Shown here: piece after piece, positions 48,844 through 57,207 of the stretch
How the letters are laid out: every line of letters begins with the position of its first letter
How positions within the stretch are numbered: the stretch's first letter is position 1
Assembly (NCBI GenBank): GCA_024363285.1
Contig: AP024710.1
Coordinates: 3,008,001 to 3,072,000 of the forward strand
Origin: Leptolinea sp. HRD-7
Lineage (GTDB): Bacteria > Chloroflexota > Anaerolineae > Anaerolineales > Anaerolineaceae
Length of the DNA: 64,000 nt
Direction: 5' to 3'
Made by a program: the position numbers and the translations under genes
The notes under the pieces: model-generated
What the model saw: only the letters and a program-made list of their open reading frames with translations
Databases searched by the model: none
What the model was told of the DNA's origin: nothing

Positions 48844-49866
48844 CTACCCTTTGGTGATCGTCCCATCCAGGTCCCAGAGATCTCGCCAATCTTTGGCGCT
48901 TTCCCACAGGAATACCTGACCTTTGATCAGGCGATCATTCTTATCAATACCGGCTATTTCTTTCATCTCTTCATCTGTTAGCGGGTTCTCGGTCACAGAC
49001 TTCAGATTGCTGACATATTCTTTCGGGTAGATGGAGAAGGGAATCGGTATCTGCCCACGTTGAACAGCCCATTTGACGCATACCACGGCGGGATGAACAT
49101 TTAACCGTTTCGCGATCTTCACGATAACAGGATCTTCGATATCCACTGTATCTTCCGGTGTCTTGTCACGATCCGGCCGGGTTGGTGAACCAATAGGCGA
49201 GAATCCGATAGGAACGATTTCATTTGAGATACAGTAATCGAACAATTCAGGCTGTTGAAAGTGCGGATGCAGCTCCATTTCATTGGCAGCCGGTTTTATC
49301 TTAGCATCACGCAGAAGCAGTTTCAACTTTGGAACTGTCATGTTAGACGTACCGATGTGGCGAACCAACCCCATCTCCACCAATTTTTCCATCTGCCGCC
49401 AGGTCTTCATGTAATTCTCATGAATGTAAGGAACGGCATGTGGGTCTCGGGAATCAACATCTACACCGGGGGCGTGGTGATTGGGGAACGGCCAATGGAT
49501 CAAATAAAGATCCAGGTAATCCAACTGAAGGTCTTGCAAGGACTGCTGACAGGTAGGGATTACATCCTCTTCAGCGTGTTTATTATTCCAGAGCTTGGAT
49601 GTGATCCATAACTCCTCACGTTTCACCCCTCCGGCCATCGCTTTTTGCAGAGAGACGCCTATCTGTTTTTCATTCCCATACACCATGGCACAGTCAATAT
49701 GACGATACCCATGTTCAATCGCACCCAGTACGGCGGCGGCGATATCGTCGGCTGAGAACCGGTCAGAACCGAATGTGCCCAATCCAATCCCGGGTATCTG
49801 CGCACCAGTATACGTCTTGCGTTTGGGCACCAGATTGGGATCTACTTTTTCTAAAGATACGTCCAT
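48844..49866 (-). CDS. Aldo/keto reductase
   Basis: A 340-residue NADPH-dependent (beta/alpha)8 reductase. The family's tetrad is visible: Asp in RHIDCAMVYGNEKQIG (Asp and Tyr), Lys in ELWITSKLWNNKH, His in LYLIHWPFPNHH, then GTSNMTVPKLKLL and the C-terminal cofactor site IPIPFSIYPKEYVSNLKS. In an L-fucose pathway it could reduce L-lactaldehyde to 1,2-propanediol and so recycle NAD(P)H. That role is inferred from context. It is tightly packed between the fucU and kinase genes. Confidence 0.93.
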   Translation of the reverse strand: MDVSLEKVDPNLVPKRKTYTGAQIPGIGLGTFGSDRFSADDIAAAVLGAIEHGYRHIDCAMVYGNEKQIGVSLQKAMAGGVKREELWITSKLWNNKHAEEDVIPTCQQSLQDLQLDYLDLYLIHWPFPNHHAPGVDVDSRDPHAVPYIHENYMKTWRQMEKLVEMGLVRHIGTSNMTVPKLKLLLRDAKIKPAANEMELHPHFQQPELFDYCISNEIVPIGFSPIGSPTRPDRDKTPEDTVDIEDPVIVKIAKRLNVHPAVVCVKWAVQRGQIPIPFSIYPKEYVSNLKSVTENPLTDEEMKEIAGIDKNDRLIKGQVFLWESAKDWRDLWDLDGTITKG

Positions 49867-49898
49867 GATAAGTCTCCTCGTAAAATGAGTTTATTCCT

Positions 49899-50333
49899 TT
49901 ATTTAATAGGGGTGACACCCTTTTTCAAAATGATATTGCCGTATTTAACCGTTTCCCCTGTCATCAGAACAGCGAAAGAAGATTTGGTTCGTTCATAAAA
50001 TTCAAAACGATCGATACGTTTGATCGCCGGGGTTTGAGGCCAGAATTTATCTACGGCTTTGCGGTATGAAATTTCTACTTCAGGGTCAAGTTGATCGCCC
50101 GCCACCGGAGCCATCATGATCAGCGGACTTTCAACGTAATTGTCGAGAATAAAAAGTGGAAGAATAGCTTCCAATAATGCCGGAATTCTTAATCCATCCG
50201 CGCGCAATACACGCTTTCCAAATGTTTCACCGGGAAAATGAGCATCGGCCAAAACAATTTCGTCACCATGCCCCATTCGATGCAATACTGCCAGTAATTC
50301 GGGTGAAATCAACGGAGAAATGCCAATTAACAT
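49899..50333 (-). CDS. fucU: RbsD/FucU-family sugar mutarotase
   Basis: A 144-residue protein of the RbsD/FucU family, which interconverts anomers of L-fucose or ribose. It starts [20 protein letters not shown], followed by [16 protein letters not shown] with the conserved His, Asp and Asn-type positions; the C-terminus has [20 protein letters not shown] and IILKKG. ATG 50333 follows AAAGGAATT; a 41-codon longer reading would take in a hairpin-rich spacer. With FucI in the same operon, FucU activity on L-fucose is more likely than RbsD, though the transporter is of ribose type. Confidence 0.88.
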   Translation of the reverse strand: MLIGISPLISPELLAVLHRMGHGDEIVLADAHFPGETFGKRVLRADGLRIPALLEAILPLFILDNYVESPLIMMAPVAGDQLDPEVEISYRKAVDKFWPQTPAIKRIDRFEFYERTKSSFAVLMTGETVKYGNIILKKGVTPIK

Positions 50334-50433
50334 GAATAATTCCTTTCTGATATCTGACCAAAATTCTCCGGGCACCTTTCCATACAAACAAAATGCTGTA
50401 TTTTTGATCGTACCTGAGATATTGACTATTCCC

Positions 50434-50465
50434 GGACGGCCCGTGCCCTGAGGCACAGGCCGTCC
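50434..50465 (-). other. Intercistronic hairpin after the sugar-binding-protein gene
   Basis: GGACGGCC and GGCCGTCC, extended by a GTGCC/GGCAC inner stem, form an almost perfect hairpin 25 bp past the binding-protein stop codon. No T-run follows in the transcribed direction. It probably protects the upstream mRNA. Confidence 0.65.
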
Positions 50466-50489
50466 ATAAGGAAAAGGATGAAGCGTTGA

Positions 50490-51500
50490 TTAATACAGAA
50501 CGTTCTTGGCTTCTTGTGAGTCGACGTTGTCCTTGGTAACCATCAGGAAACCAGTGTCAACATAGGCATCGACCTTCTTGCCAGCAAAGGCTACATCGTA
50601 GGCTGTTTTGACACCCAGGTAGCCCATATTGTAGGAACTCTGAACGGCAATAGCATTGAGGGTTCCATCCATAACCATTTCTTTCAGAGCGCTGTTTCCA
50701 TCGAAACCGATAGCAACGATCTTACCGGAGAGGCCGGCTTCTTTGATCGCGCGGCCCATACCAATGGCGGTAGGTTCATTGGCGCCGAAGATACCCACGA
50801 GATCCGGGTTGGCTTGCAGAACATTGGTGGTCTGGTTCAGGGCAGTCGGCATGTCAGCATTGGAATACTGGGTGGTAACAATTTCCAATTTGGAATTGGC
50901 TTTAATGTAGTCTTTGAAACCGCCAACGCGGCCAACTTCGGAACCAACACCGGCAACATAGGACATCACAGCAATCTTGCCAGAGTCTTTTCCGGTGGCT
51001 TTCTTTACGCCTTCAATCAGGGCTTTGGCACAGGCTTCGCCAGCGGCTTTGTTGTCGGTAGCCAGGAAGGAGACGTATTGTGAAGGATCGCCATCAAGTT
51101 TGGAATCGATGATGATAACCGGGATACCGGCATCTTTAGCTTTCTTGACAGCCGGTTGCAAAGCTTTGGTGTCGGAGGGAGCCAGAACGATGGCTTTTAC
51201 ACCACGGTCAATAGCGCTTTCGACAATGTTGATCTGTTCGTTCACGTTGGATTCAGACTGAGCGCCGAGGAAAGTCACAGACAGTTTAGGTGTCTGGGCT
51301 TTTAATTCTTTTTGAGCATCCATGGCACCGGTTTGAACATTCTGCCAGAAACTAGAGTTACCAGTTTTGACAATGACCGCAATCTCACCACCACCATCAG
51401 CCGCAACAGGTGACGCGGCGACAGCTGTAACGCCAAATCCTGACAGGACCATGGATACAGCCATCAATACACTTGCGACCTTGAACAATTGCTTTTTCAT
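50490..51500 (-). CDS. Sugar ABC transporter substrate-binding protein (ribose/CUT2 type)
   Basis: A 336-residue periplasmic-binding-protein type I receptor. The signal peptide (about 1-34) ends AVAASPVAA without a lipobox. The mature protein begins GGEIAVIVKTGNSSFWQNVQ (kept short here), with GAQSESNVNEQINIVESAID, AIVLAPSDTKALQPAVKKAK, IPVIIIDSKL, GIFGANEPTAIGMGRAI and VAIGFDGNSALKEMVMDG. It binds a pentose or fucose-like sugar and passes it to the RbsC/RbsA-type partners encoded upstream. Order in the operon is ATPase, permease, binding protein. A strong hairpin follows. Confidence 0.94.
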   Translation of the reverse strand: MKKQLFKVASVLMAVSMVLSGFGVTAVAASPVAADGGGEIAVIVKTGNSSFWQNVQTGAMDAQKELKAQTPKLSVTFLGAQSESNVNEQINIVESAIDRGVKAIVLAPSDTKALQPAVKKAKDAGIPVIIIDSKLDGDPSQYVSFLATDNKAAGEACAKALIEGVKKATGKDSGKIAVMSYVAGVGSEVGRVGGFKDYIKANSKLEIVTTQYSNADMPTALNQTTNVLQANPDLVGIFGANEPTAIGMGRAIKEAGLSGKIVAIGFDGNSALKEMVMDGTLNAIAVQSSYNMGYLGVKTAYDVAFAGKKVDAYVDTGFLMVTKDNVDSQEAKNVLY

Positions 51501-51646
51501 GTTTTTCCTCTCCTGAGAAAACTAGGTTGATTGAACAATCGACAACTACGTGAACGTCATTTGGCTGTCTGAGGTGAACACCTCCTTTCAAGAGGAGAAA
51601 ACGTCAAGATGTAGAGCTGTTTCGCCATCTCTCAATCTTTCAATTT

Positions 51647-52654
51647 TCACTTTCTGCGGAGTTTGAGCTGATCAATTGTCACAGCGCCAATCACGACCAG
51701 ACCAATGACGATCTTTTGCAGGAAGTAATTCGCGCCGGCCATTGTGAGACCCACACTGAGAATGCCGATGATGAACGAGCCAATTACCGTACCCGTAATG
51801 GTTCCAATACCTCCCATGAGACTGGTCCCACCAATAACGGCTGAAGCAATGGCGTTCAATTCATAACCATCCGCGCTGTTCGGCTGTGATGTGACCATGC
51901 GAGACGCCAGGATGATGCCCACCAACCCGGATAACAGACCGGAAATTACATAGGCAACGATCTTTACCTGATTTACTTTAATACCTGACAGACGCGCGGC
52001 TTCTTCATTTGAACCTATCGCGTAAATGTAGCGGCCGATTTTTGTCTTCGTAAGAATGAAAGAGAAGATAATCGCCACTATGACCATTATGATCACCGGA
52101 TAAGAAATTCCGGGAAATTGCGGTCCAAGTCTGAAAATGGCACCATTTCCTAATTCACCAAAACCTTCGGGCGCCGGGTAGGCGTTAGCGTTGGTTATGG
52201 TCAACGCCACACCGCGGGCGACCATCATCATGCCCAGAGTCGCGATAAACGGGGGCAAATTCAATCCGGTTATCAGAAGGCCATTGATTAGACCGCACAA
52301 AGCGCCGACCAAAAGGCCAACAACCATGCTCAACCAGATCGGAACGCCAGCTATTGCCACCATGACGGCGATAGTACCGGATAACGCGATCACTGAACCA
52401 ATAGAAAGGTCAATACCGCCGGTAATGATGGCAAACGTCACACCAATACCCATAATTGTGATCGCGCTGGTTTGCAGCAACAGGCTGAGGATGCTGCGCG
52501 GGGTAAAGAAGTTTTTCGCGACAATCGAAAAAATAACAAAAAGAACGATTACCGCACCCAGAGTGATATATTTATCCAACGCGCCGCTGAATATTCTGGA
52601 TTTTCCAAAGATGGAATGTTTTTCAATACTTTGCTTTGCACTGATTTCGCTCAT
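51647..52654 (-). CDS. Sugar ABC transporter permease (RbsC type)
   Basis: A 335-residue inner-membrane permease of the CUT2 family with about 8-10 helices. Landmarks: NFFTPRSILSLLLQTSAITI, GITFAIITGGIDLSIGSV-type segment (here GVTFAIITGGIDLSIGSV), GLLITGLNLPPFIATLGMMM, the EAA-like loop YAIGSNEEAARLSGIKVNQV and the ending IGLVVIGAVTIDQLKLRRK. It forms the channel with the RbsA-type ATPase encoded 45 bp upstream. A 146-bp gap separates it from the binding-protein gene, so the latter may have extra expression signals. Confidence 0.94.
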   Translation of the reverse strand: MSEISAKQSIEKHSIFGKSRIFSGALDKYITLGAVIVLFVIFSIVAKNFFTPRSILSLLLQTSAITIMGIGVTFAIITGGIDLSIGSVIALSGTIAVMVAIAGVPIWLSMVVGLLVGALCGLINGLLITGLNLPPFIATLGMMMVARGVALTITNANAYPAPEGFGELGNGAIFRLGPQFPGISYPVIIMVIVAIIFSFILTKTKIGRYIYAIGSNEEAARLSGIKVNQVKIVAYVISGLLSGLVGIILASRMVTSQPNSADGYELNAIASAVIGGTSLMGGIGTITGTVIGSFIIGILSVGLTMAGANYFLQKIVIGLVVIGAVTIDQLKLRRK

Positions 52655-52699
52655 TTCTTTCTCCGTAGTTAAAGTTTCCCGTCTATCGAGATTGTTGAC

Positions 52700-54244
52700 T
52701 CAGTTTTTTGTGGCAATACCGGCCGCGTAACTCAAGATCTCTTCCTGTGATGTTTCACTGGTTTTCAGTGTGGCAGCTAGATGGCCTTCATGAAGTACCA
52801 GTGTCCGGTCGGTAAGCCCGAGAATCTCGGGTAATTCAGAAGAGATAACTATGATCCCCCTGCCAGATTTGGCGAGGGCGCCAATCAGTTCATAAATGGC
52901 GTACTTGGTGCCTACATCAATCCCACGTGTAGGTTCGTCAAATATCAGAATTTTTGAGTCACAAAACAACCATTTCGCCACCACAACTTTTTGCTGATTG
53001 CCGCCAGATAGATTGTTGACAATCTGATGCAGGCTGGGTGTTTTAATTCCCAATTCGTTTGTATATTGTTGAGCCGCCTTAAGCTCACTACTTTTGGATA
53101 GAACACCCATACTGCGGCAAATCTTTTCCACATTGGCCATTGTGATGTTTTCCGTGATCCGCATTTTTATTGCCAGTCCATCTTCTTTTCGATTTTCCGA
53201 AAGATAGGCAATACCACCTTTAATCCCATCTGATGGAGAATTCAGAGTAACTTTTTTGCCATTTAGAATTACTTCACCCGAATCGATACGGTCAGCGCCA
53301 AAAATAGCCCTGCCGAGTTCTGAACGTCCCGCCCCCATCAATCCAGATATACCCAGAATCTCACCGCGATACAGGTCAAATGAAATATCATGCAAAACGC
53401 CTGCGCGAACAATATGACGGACTTCAAGAATTTTCTCGTCGGTGGGATGGTTTTGCTTTGGAGGGAAGATATTCTCAAGTTTTCGGCCCACCATTCGGTT
53501 GACGATCTCTTCCATGGTGATAGCAGAGTAATCATCCGTGCTGATTGAACGCCCGTCACGGAAAATAGTGATTCGATCTACGATACGTTTCAGTTCTTCC
53601 AATCGGTGAGAGATGTAAATAATGGCCACCCCCTGATCACGCAGAGAGTGAATAACAGAAAACAGCTCATCAATCTCAGATTCCGTCAATGCGCTTGTCG
53701 GTTCATCCATGATCAGCACTTCCGATTTTGTCGAAAGCGCCTTGGCAATTTCCACCATCTGTTGCTTTGATACCGGCAATTTATTCAATTGTGTGGATGG
53801 GTCAATATTTATCTTAAGTGTGTGGAGCAAAGCGCTGGCATCTGAATTCATCTTCTTTTCATCCAGCGTACCGGCGCGGGTCAATGGTTCCCGCCCGATG
53901 AAAATGTTTGCCGCAACAGATAAATGCGGGATCAAGTTTAATTCTTGGTAAATAATGCTGATCCCCGCGTCATGCGACTGGCTTACATTGCGGAAGTTCA
54001 CAATTTCGCCTTTATATCGAATCGTACCTTCATCCGCCTGGTGCACCCCGCTCAGAATTTTCATGAGCGTTGATTTTCCGGCACCGTTTTCGCCTACCAG
54101 AGCGTGGACTTCACCCTTGCGGAGCGTGAATGAAACACGATCCAAAGCCTGAACACCCGGAAACCGTTTTGACACGTTTTCAACTTCGAGGATCACTTCT
54201 CCCACTTCATTTGGTACTTTTTGTTCATTCTTTGTAATTACCAT
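52700..54244 (-). CDS. Sugar ABC transporter ATP-binding protein (RbsA type, tandem ATPase)
   Basis: A 514-residue cytoplasmic protein with two ABC domains. The first has Walker A VGENGAGKSTLMKIL, the Q-loop IIYQELNLIPHLSV, a signature-like KLPVSKQQMVEIA and Walker B VLIMDEPTSAL. The second has a degenerate Walker A (SGLMGAGRSELG), signature NLSGGNQQKVVVAKWL and Walker B ILIFDEPTRGID. A degenerate second Walker A is normal for RbsA-type proteins. ATG 54244 follows AAAGGAATT; a longer reading to 54346 would cross the operator upstream. It is the first structural gene of the minus-strand sugar operon. Confidence 0.95.
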   Translation of the reverse strand: MVITKNEQKVPNEVGEVILEVENVSKRFPGVQALDRVSFTLRKGEVHALVGENGAGKSTLMKILSGVHQADEGTIRYKGEIVNFRNVSQSHDAGISIIYQELNLIPHLSVAANIFIGREPLTRAGTLDEKKMNSDASALLHTLKINIDPSTQLNKLPVSKQQMVEIAKALSTKSEVLIMDEPTSALTESEIDELFSVIHSLRDQGVAIIYISHRLEELKRIVDRITIFRDGRSISTDDYSAITMEEIVNRMVGRKLENIFPPKQNHPTDEKILEVRHIVRAGVLHDISFDLYRGEILGISGLMGAGRSELGRAIFGADRIDSGEVILNGKKVTLNSPSDGIKGGIAYLSENRKEDGLAIKMRITENITMANVEKICRSMGVLSKSSELKAAQQYTNELGIKTPSLHQIVNNLSGGNQQKVVVAKWLFCDSKILIFDEPTRGIDVGTKYAIYELIGALAKSGRGIIVISSELPEILGLTDRTLVLHEGHLAATLKTSETSQEEILSYAAGIATKN

Positions 54245-54305
54245 TGTGAATTCCTTTTGATCTCCTGAGAACTGACTTTTTTCTCGTGAAGTGATTCTGG
54301 ACACC

Positions 54306-54329
54306 GAATATGGTAACGTTACCATATTC
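54306..54329 (-). promoter_or_regulatory. LacI-type operator upstream of the rbsA-type gene
   Basis: A perfect 24-bp palindrome with half-site GAATATGGTAAC and centre CG (ATGGTAACGTTACCAT in the middle). It lies 62 bp before the ATP-binding-protein start and 20 bp after the LacI gene. The central CpG and symmetric halves are typical of LacI/GalR operators. Confidence 0.8.
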
Positions 54330-54348
54330 AGTAAAAAAATATCCACGG

Positions 54349-55362
54349 CTATTCCGGACTGGCACGCACAGGTCCGGTTGACCGCCGAACAATAATTTCG
54401 GTAGGCAAGATAATTTTCTGATAACCTTCATCGATCTCGCCGTTGATTTGTTTTATCAACAGTTCGGCTGCTTTTTTCCCCATTTCATAAGCAGGCTGGA
54501 TGGCAACAGTGAAAAATGGTTCAATCAGCATAGATTCCGGAAAATCGTCAAACCCGACCACAGATACATCTTCAGGAACCCTCATCTTCAATTCCCGCAA
54601 CGCTTTCACCACACCTATCAATATAAAGTTATTCGCGGCAAATATTGCGGTAGGTTTCTGGGATGACCGCATGGCGATCTTTGTTGATTCATAGCCGGTC
54701 TGTTGATTAAATCCGCCATAGTAGACCTGTTCATTGGCCGGGAGTCCAGCCGCTTTCAGGGCCTGCCGATAACCCACAACACGATCCGTTGACGTAGACA
54801 CATTATCGGGACCGGTAATTATGGCTATGCGTTGATGTCCAAGGTTTATCAGCAGTTCGGTTAACTCTCTTGCGCCATTCTCAGAATCAGAGCAGACCAG
54901 ATTGGTATCTCTCTCCGGAACACGGCGATCTAAGACAACAACATCAATTTTATTGTTATCGAGATACCTTACAGTTTTCGCATTTCCGCCAGCCGGAACC
55001 AACAATACACCATCCACCTGACGCTGTACCAGAATATTGGCGTATTTATCTTCTTTGCTTTCCGATTCGTCGGTATTGCAATAGATTACAGTGTAACCAT
55101 TCAAACCGGCGACATCCTCTACTCCACGGGCCATTGATGTGAAATATGGATTTGTGATATCAGCCACCACAAGAGCAAGTGCGTGCGTCCGTTTTGAACG
55201 CAGACCCCGCGCGAGTGTATTGGGCACATACCCCAGCTCATTGATGGCAGTCTCAACCTTTTCTCTGGTTTCCTGGCTGATATAACCGGTATTATTGATC
55301 ACCCTGGATACTGTGATCGGCGCTACTCCGGCTACTCTGGCTACATCAAGAACAGTGGGCAT
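54349..55362 (-). CDS. LacI-family transcriptional regulator (minus-strand sugar operon)
   Basis: A 337-residue repressor. The helix-turn-helix and hinge are at the start: PTVLDVARVAGVAPITVSRV, INNTGYISQETREKV and YVPNTLARGLRSKRT. The effector domain follows (ALVVADITNPYFTSMARGVE, VDGVLLVPAG, HQRIAIITGP, AIFAANNFILIGVVKAL, VSVVGFDDFPESMLIEPF). ATG 55362 has GCGGAGA upstream; TTG 55374 adds four residues. It lies between two operator sites and probably represses the RbsABC/Fuc operon. A third related operator sits before the facing operon. Confidence 0.93.
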   Translation of the reverse strand: MPTVLDVARVAGVAPITVSRVINNTGYISQETREKVETAINELGYVPNTLARGLRSKRTHALALVVADITNPYFTSMARGVEDVAGLNGYTVIYCNTDESESKEDKYANILVQRQVDGVLLVPAGGNAKTVRYLDNNKIDVVVLDRRVPERDTNLVCSDSENGARELTELLINLGHQRIAIITGPDNVSTSTDRVVGYRQALKAAGLPANEQVYYGGFNQQTGYESTKIAMRSSQKPTAIFAANNFILIGVVKALRELKMRVPEDVSVVGFDDFPESMLIEPFFTVAIQPAYEMGKKAAELLIKQINGEIDEGYQKIILPTEIIVRRSTGPVRASPE

Positions 55363-55370
55363 ATATCTCC

Positions 55371-55417
55371 GCAATACTTATGGTAACGATGTCAGATAAC
55401 GTTACCATAAGTATTGC
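55371..55417. promoter_or_regulatory. Long inverted repeat/operator upstream of the LacI gene
   Basis: Two perfect 17-bp arms (GCAATACTTATGGTAAC at 55371-55387 and its complement at 55401-55417) flank a 13-bp spacer (GATGTCAGATAAC). Each arm includes the ATGGTAAC half-site of the other operators. The left arm is only 8 bp from the ATG, so the element also forms a possible hairpin in the leader. Autoregulation is likely. Confidence 0.7.
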
Positions 55418-55538
55418 GTCATTTTTCACAAATGTCAATAAGCAATTTATCGATTCCGGCGAAAAACATGAATCCATGACGAATGACTGGATTCGGACTG
55501 AACTTTGTCATATCCTTGGCCATTTTTCATATCAGGCC

Positions 55539-55568
55539 TTGACTCCCACCCCTGCAGGTCTGTATTAT
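55539..55568 (+). promoter_or_regulatory. Promoter of the CUT1/GH31 operon
   Basis: TTGACT (55539-55544) and TATTAT (55563-55568) with an 18-bp spacer, followed 17 bp later by a double operator. Confidence 0.65.
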
Positions 55569-55584
55569 CTCTATTAAAACCGCT

Positions 55585-55612
55585 CCGGTAACATTACCGG
55601 TAATGTTACCGG
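55585..55612 (+). promoter_or_regulatory. Double LacI-type operator at the CUT1/GH31 promoter
   Basis: Two overlapping 16-bp palindromes share a CCGG: CCGGTAACATTACCGG and CCGGTAATGTTACCGG. Half-site GGTAAC/GTTACC matches the operators at 54306 and 55371. It lies just downstream of the -10 box, a repressing position. The rest of 55418-55760 holds no gene; a leader of about 150 nt precedes the start codon. Confidence 0.7.
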
Positions 55613-55760
55613 CCATGTTTCACAGATCCCAGGGAGGTGTTAAGTAGCTAAAAATCAACCTGAAGCACCAGATTTTGAGTTTCCGCGTTTGTTTCACAGC
55701 TTTTTCGTACCACCTCAGTTTTCCCCTGCAATTCAATAGCTCAAAGTAAGGAAGAAGATC

Positions 55761-57071
55761 ATGTCAATGAAAAAGACTGCCGTTAGCTTTTTTCTGGTTC
55801 TAATTATTGCCAGCTTGCTGGTTGGTTTCAACACGCCTGCCAACCCCACACAGCAAAAATATGACGACAACGCGCCTATCACGGTCTGGATTGACGCCGA
55901 TCGCCAACCGGCTTTCGATGCGTATGTTAAGGCGCATCCTGATAAAGCTAAACTCCTCAAAGCTGTTACTGTCGATCGCGAAACCCTTCCGGCAAAAGTA
56001 TTGTTGTTCAATAACACCAATCAGGGTTGGCCGGATGTAGTTTTTGCTGAACCCCGCCTCGTTGGACGTGTGGCAGATGACGCCCACCATTTCCCGCTTG
56101 ATCTAAAAGAGTGGGTGCCGGCTGATGTACTCAGCAATTACACCGGTATGGACGGCTGTACATTTGGCGACAAAATTTACTGCCTTCGCTACGACCTGGC
56201 CATGTTCGTGTTCTATTACAACAAACCACTCATGGATGAGTTCGGTTATAAAGTTCCCACCACATGGGAAGAATATCAGGATCTGAGTGACAAATTGGCC
56301 AAGGAACATCCCGGTTATTACCTGGGTACCTGGGGTGACGGGTGGACCTTTATCAGCTATTTTGACGCCAGCGGCTGCCCATCTCACGAACTGGTGAACG
56401 ATTCTGAACTAAAGATCGACATGAAAGACCCCCGCTGCGTCCGCGCCGCGAAACTGGTCGACCATATGTTAGGCAATGGCACTCTATTCAACACCGATTA
56501 CTTCGCTGCTGAATTCGCCCAGGTTGTTTCATCCAATAAATTACTGGGAATGCCCGGACCCGCCTGGATGTTCGGTGTGTTTGGCGGTAATGAAAAAAGC
56601 TCCTGGTATAAAACCTCCGAACATCAGCTTGGCGTTGCCAATCCGCTGAAATGGAAAGATGACGAGAAAGCCATGACACCTGCCATGGGCGGCGCTGCCT
56701 GGACCGTTTCCAATCACACGAAAAATCCCAAACTGGCCGTTGACTTCATCCAGTGGGTCACTACCTCTCCTGACTTCTGGAAGGGAACATCCAACTTCCC
56801 CGCTTACAAACCGATCCAGAATCTGTTCCAGGAAACCATGAAAACCAACGCCCTCTTCGCCAACGATCCTTTCCCGATCTACCAGACGGCTGCCACCCAG
56901 ATTACGTCACTGGACAAATGGCCGCGGTTTGACCTCATCGCTCCCCTGAGCGAAGTTGTGAAGACCGGATTAAAAGATAAGAAGACGGTAGAGTCCATTC
57001 TCCCGGAAGTGGCCAACAAAATTGCTCCTCTGGCGGAAGTTCAGGGTTACAAAGTCAACGTGAATAAGTAA
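55761..57071 (+). CDS. Family 1 extracellular sugar-binding protein (CUT1 type)
   Basis: A 436-residue exported receptor. A signal peptide (about 1-27, FFLVLIIASLLVGFNTPA) lacks a lipobox. Family 1 features are ITVWIDADRQPAFDAYVKAH, WPDVVFAEPRL, DGCTFGDKIYCLRYDLAMFV, YYNKPLMDEFGYKVPTTWEE, MPGPAWMFGVF and AWTVSNHTKNPKLAVDFIQW. The aromatic-rich sequence fits binding of an oligosaccharide or glycoside. ATG 55761 follows AAGGAAGAAG; ATG 55767 is also possible. It is the first gene of the plus-strand operon and is followed by two hairpins. Confidence 0.92.
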   Translation: MSMKKTAVSFFLVLIIASLLVGFNTPANPTQQKYDDNAPITVWIDADRQPAFDAYVKAHPDKAKLLKAVTVDRETLPAKVLLFNNTNQGWPDVVFAEPRLVGRVADDAHHFPLDLKEWVPADVLSNYTGMDGCTFGDKIYCLRYDLAMFVFYYNKPLMDEFGYKVPTTWEEYQDLSDKLAKEHPGYYLGTWGDGWTFISYFDASGCPSHELVNDSELKIDMKDPRCVRAAKLVDHMLGNGTLFNTDYFAAEFAQVVSSNKLLGMPGPAWMFGVFGGNEKSSWYKTSEHQLGVANPLKWKDDEKAMTPAMGGAAWTVSNHTKNPKLAVDFIQWVTTSPDFWKGTSNFPAYKPIQNLFQETMKTNALFANDPFPIYQTAATQITSLDKWPRFDLIAPLSEVVKTGLKDKKTVESILPEVANKIAPLAEVQGYKVNVNK

Positions 57072-57084
57072 TAAAACTGAACCA

Positions 57085-57169
57085 AGGTGATATCTTTTAG
57101 ATTATCACCTACACTGGAGGCCGCAGGGCACGTTATGCAGATAGTTTCTTAAGACGTGCCCTGCCCTCC
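57085..57169 (+). other. Two intercistronic hairpins after the CUT1 binding-protein gene
   Basis: Hairpin one pairs AGGTGATA (57085-57092) with TATCACCT (57103-57110). Hairpin two pairs GGAGG, CAGGGCACGT and their complements between 57116 and 57169. Neither has a T-run. They occupy the same place as the hairpins after the other two operonic binding-protein genes. Confidence 0.65.
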
Positions 57170-57207
57170 AACATCCATTTGAATGATATAGTCTCCGGGA
57201 GTTCTCC

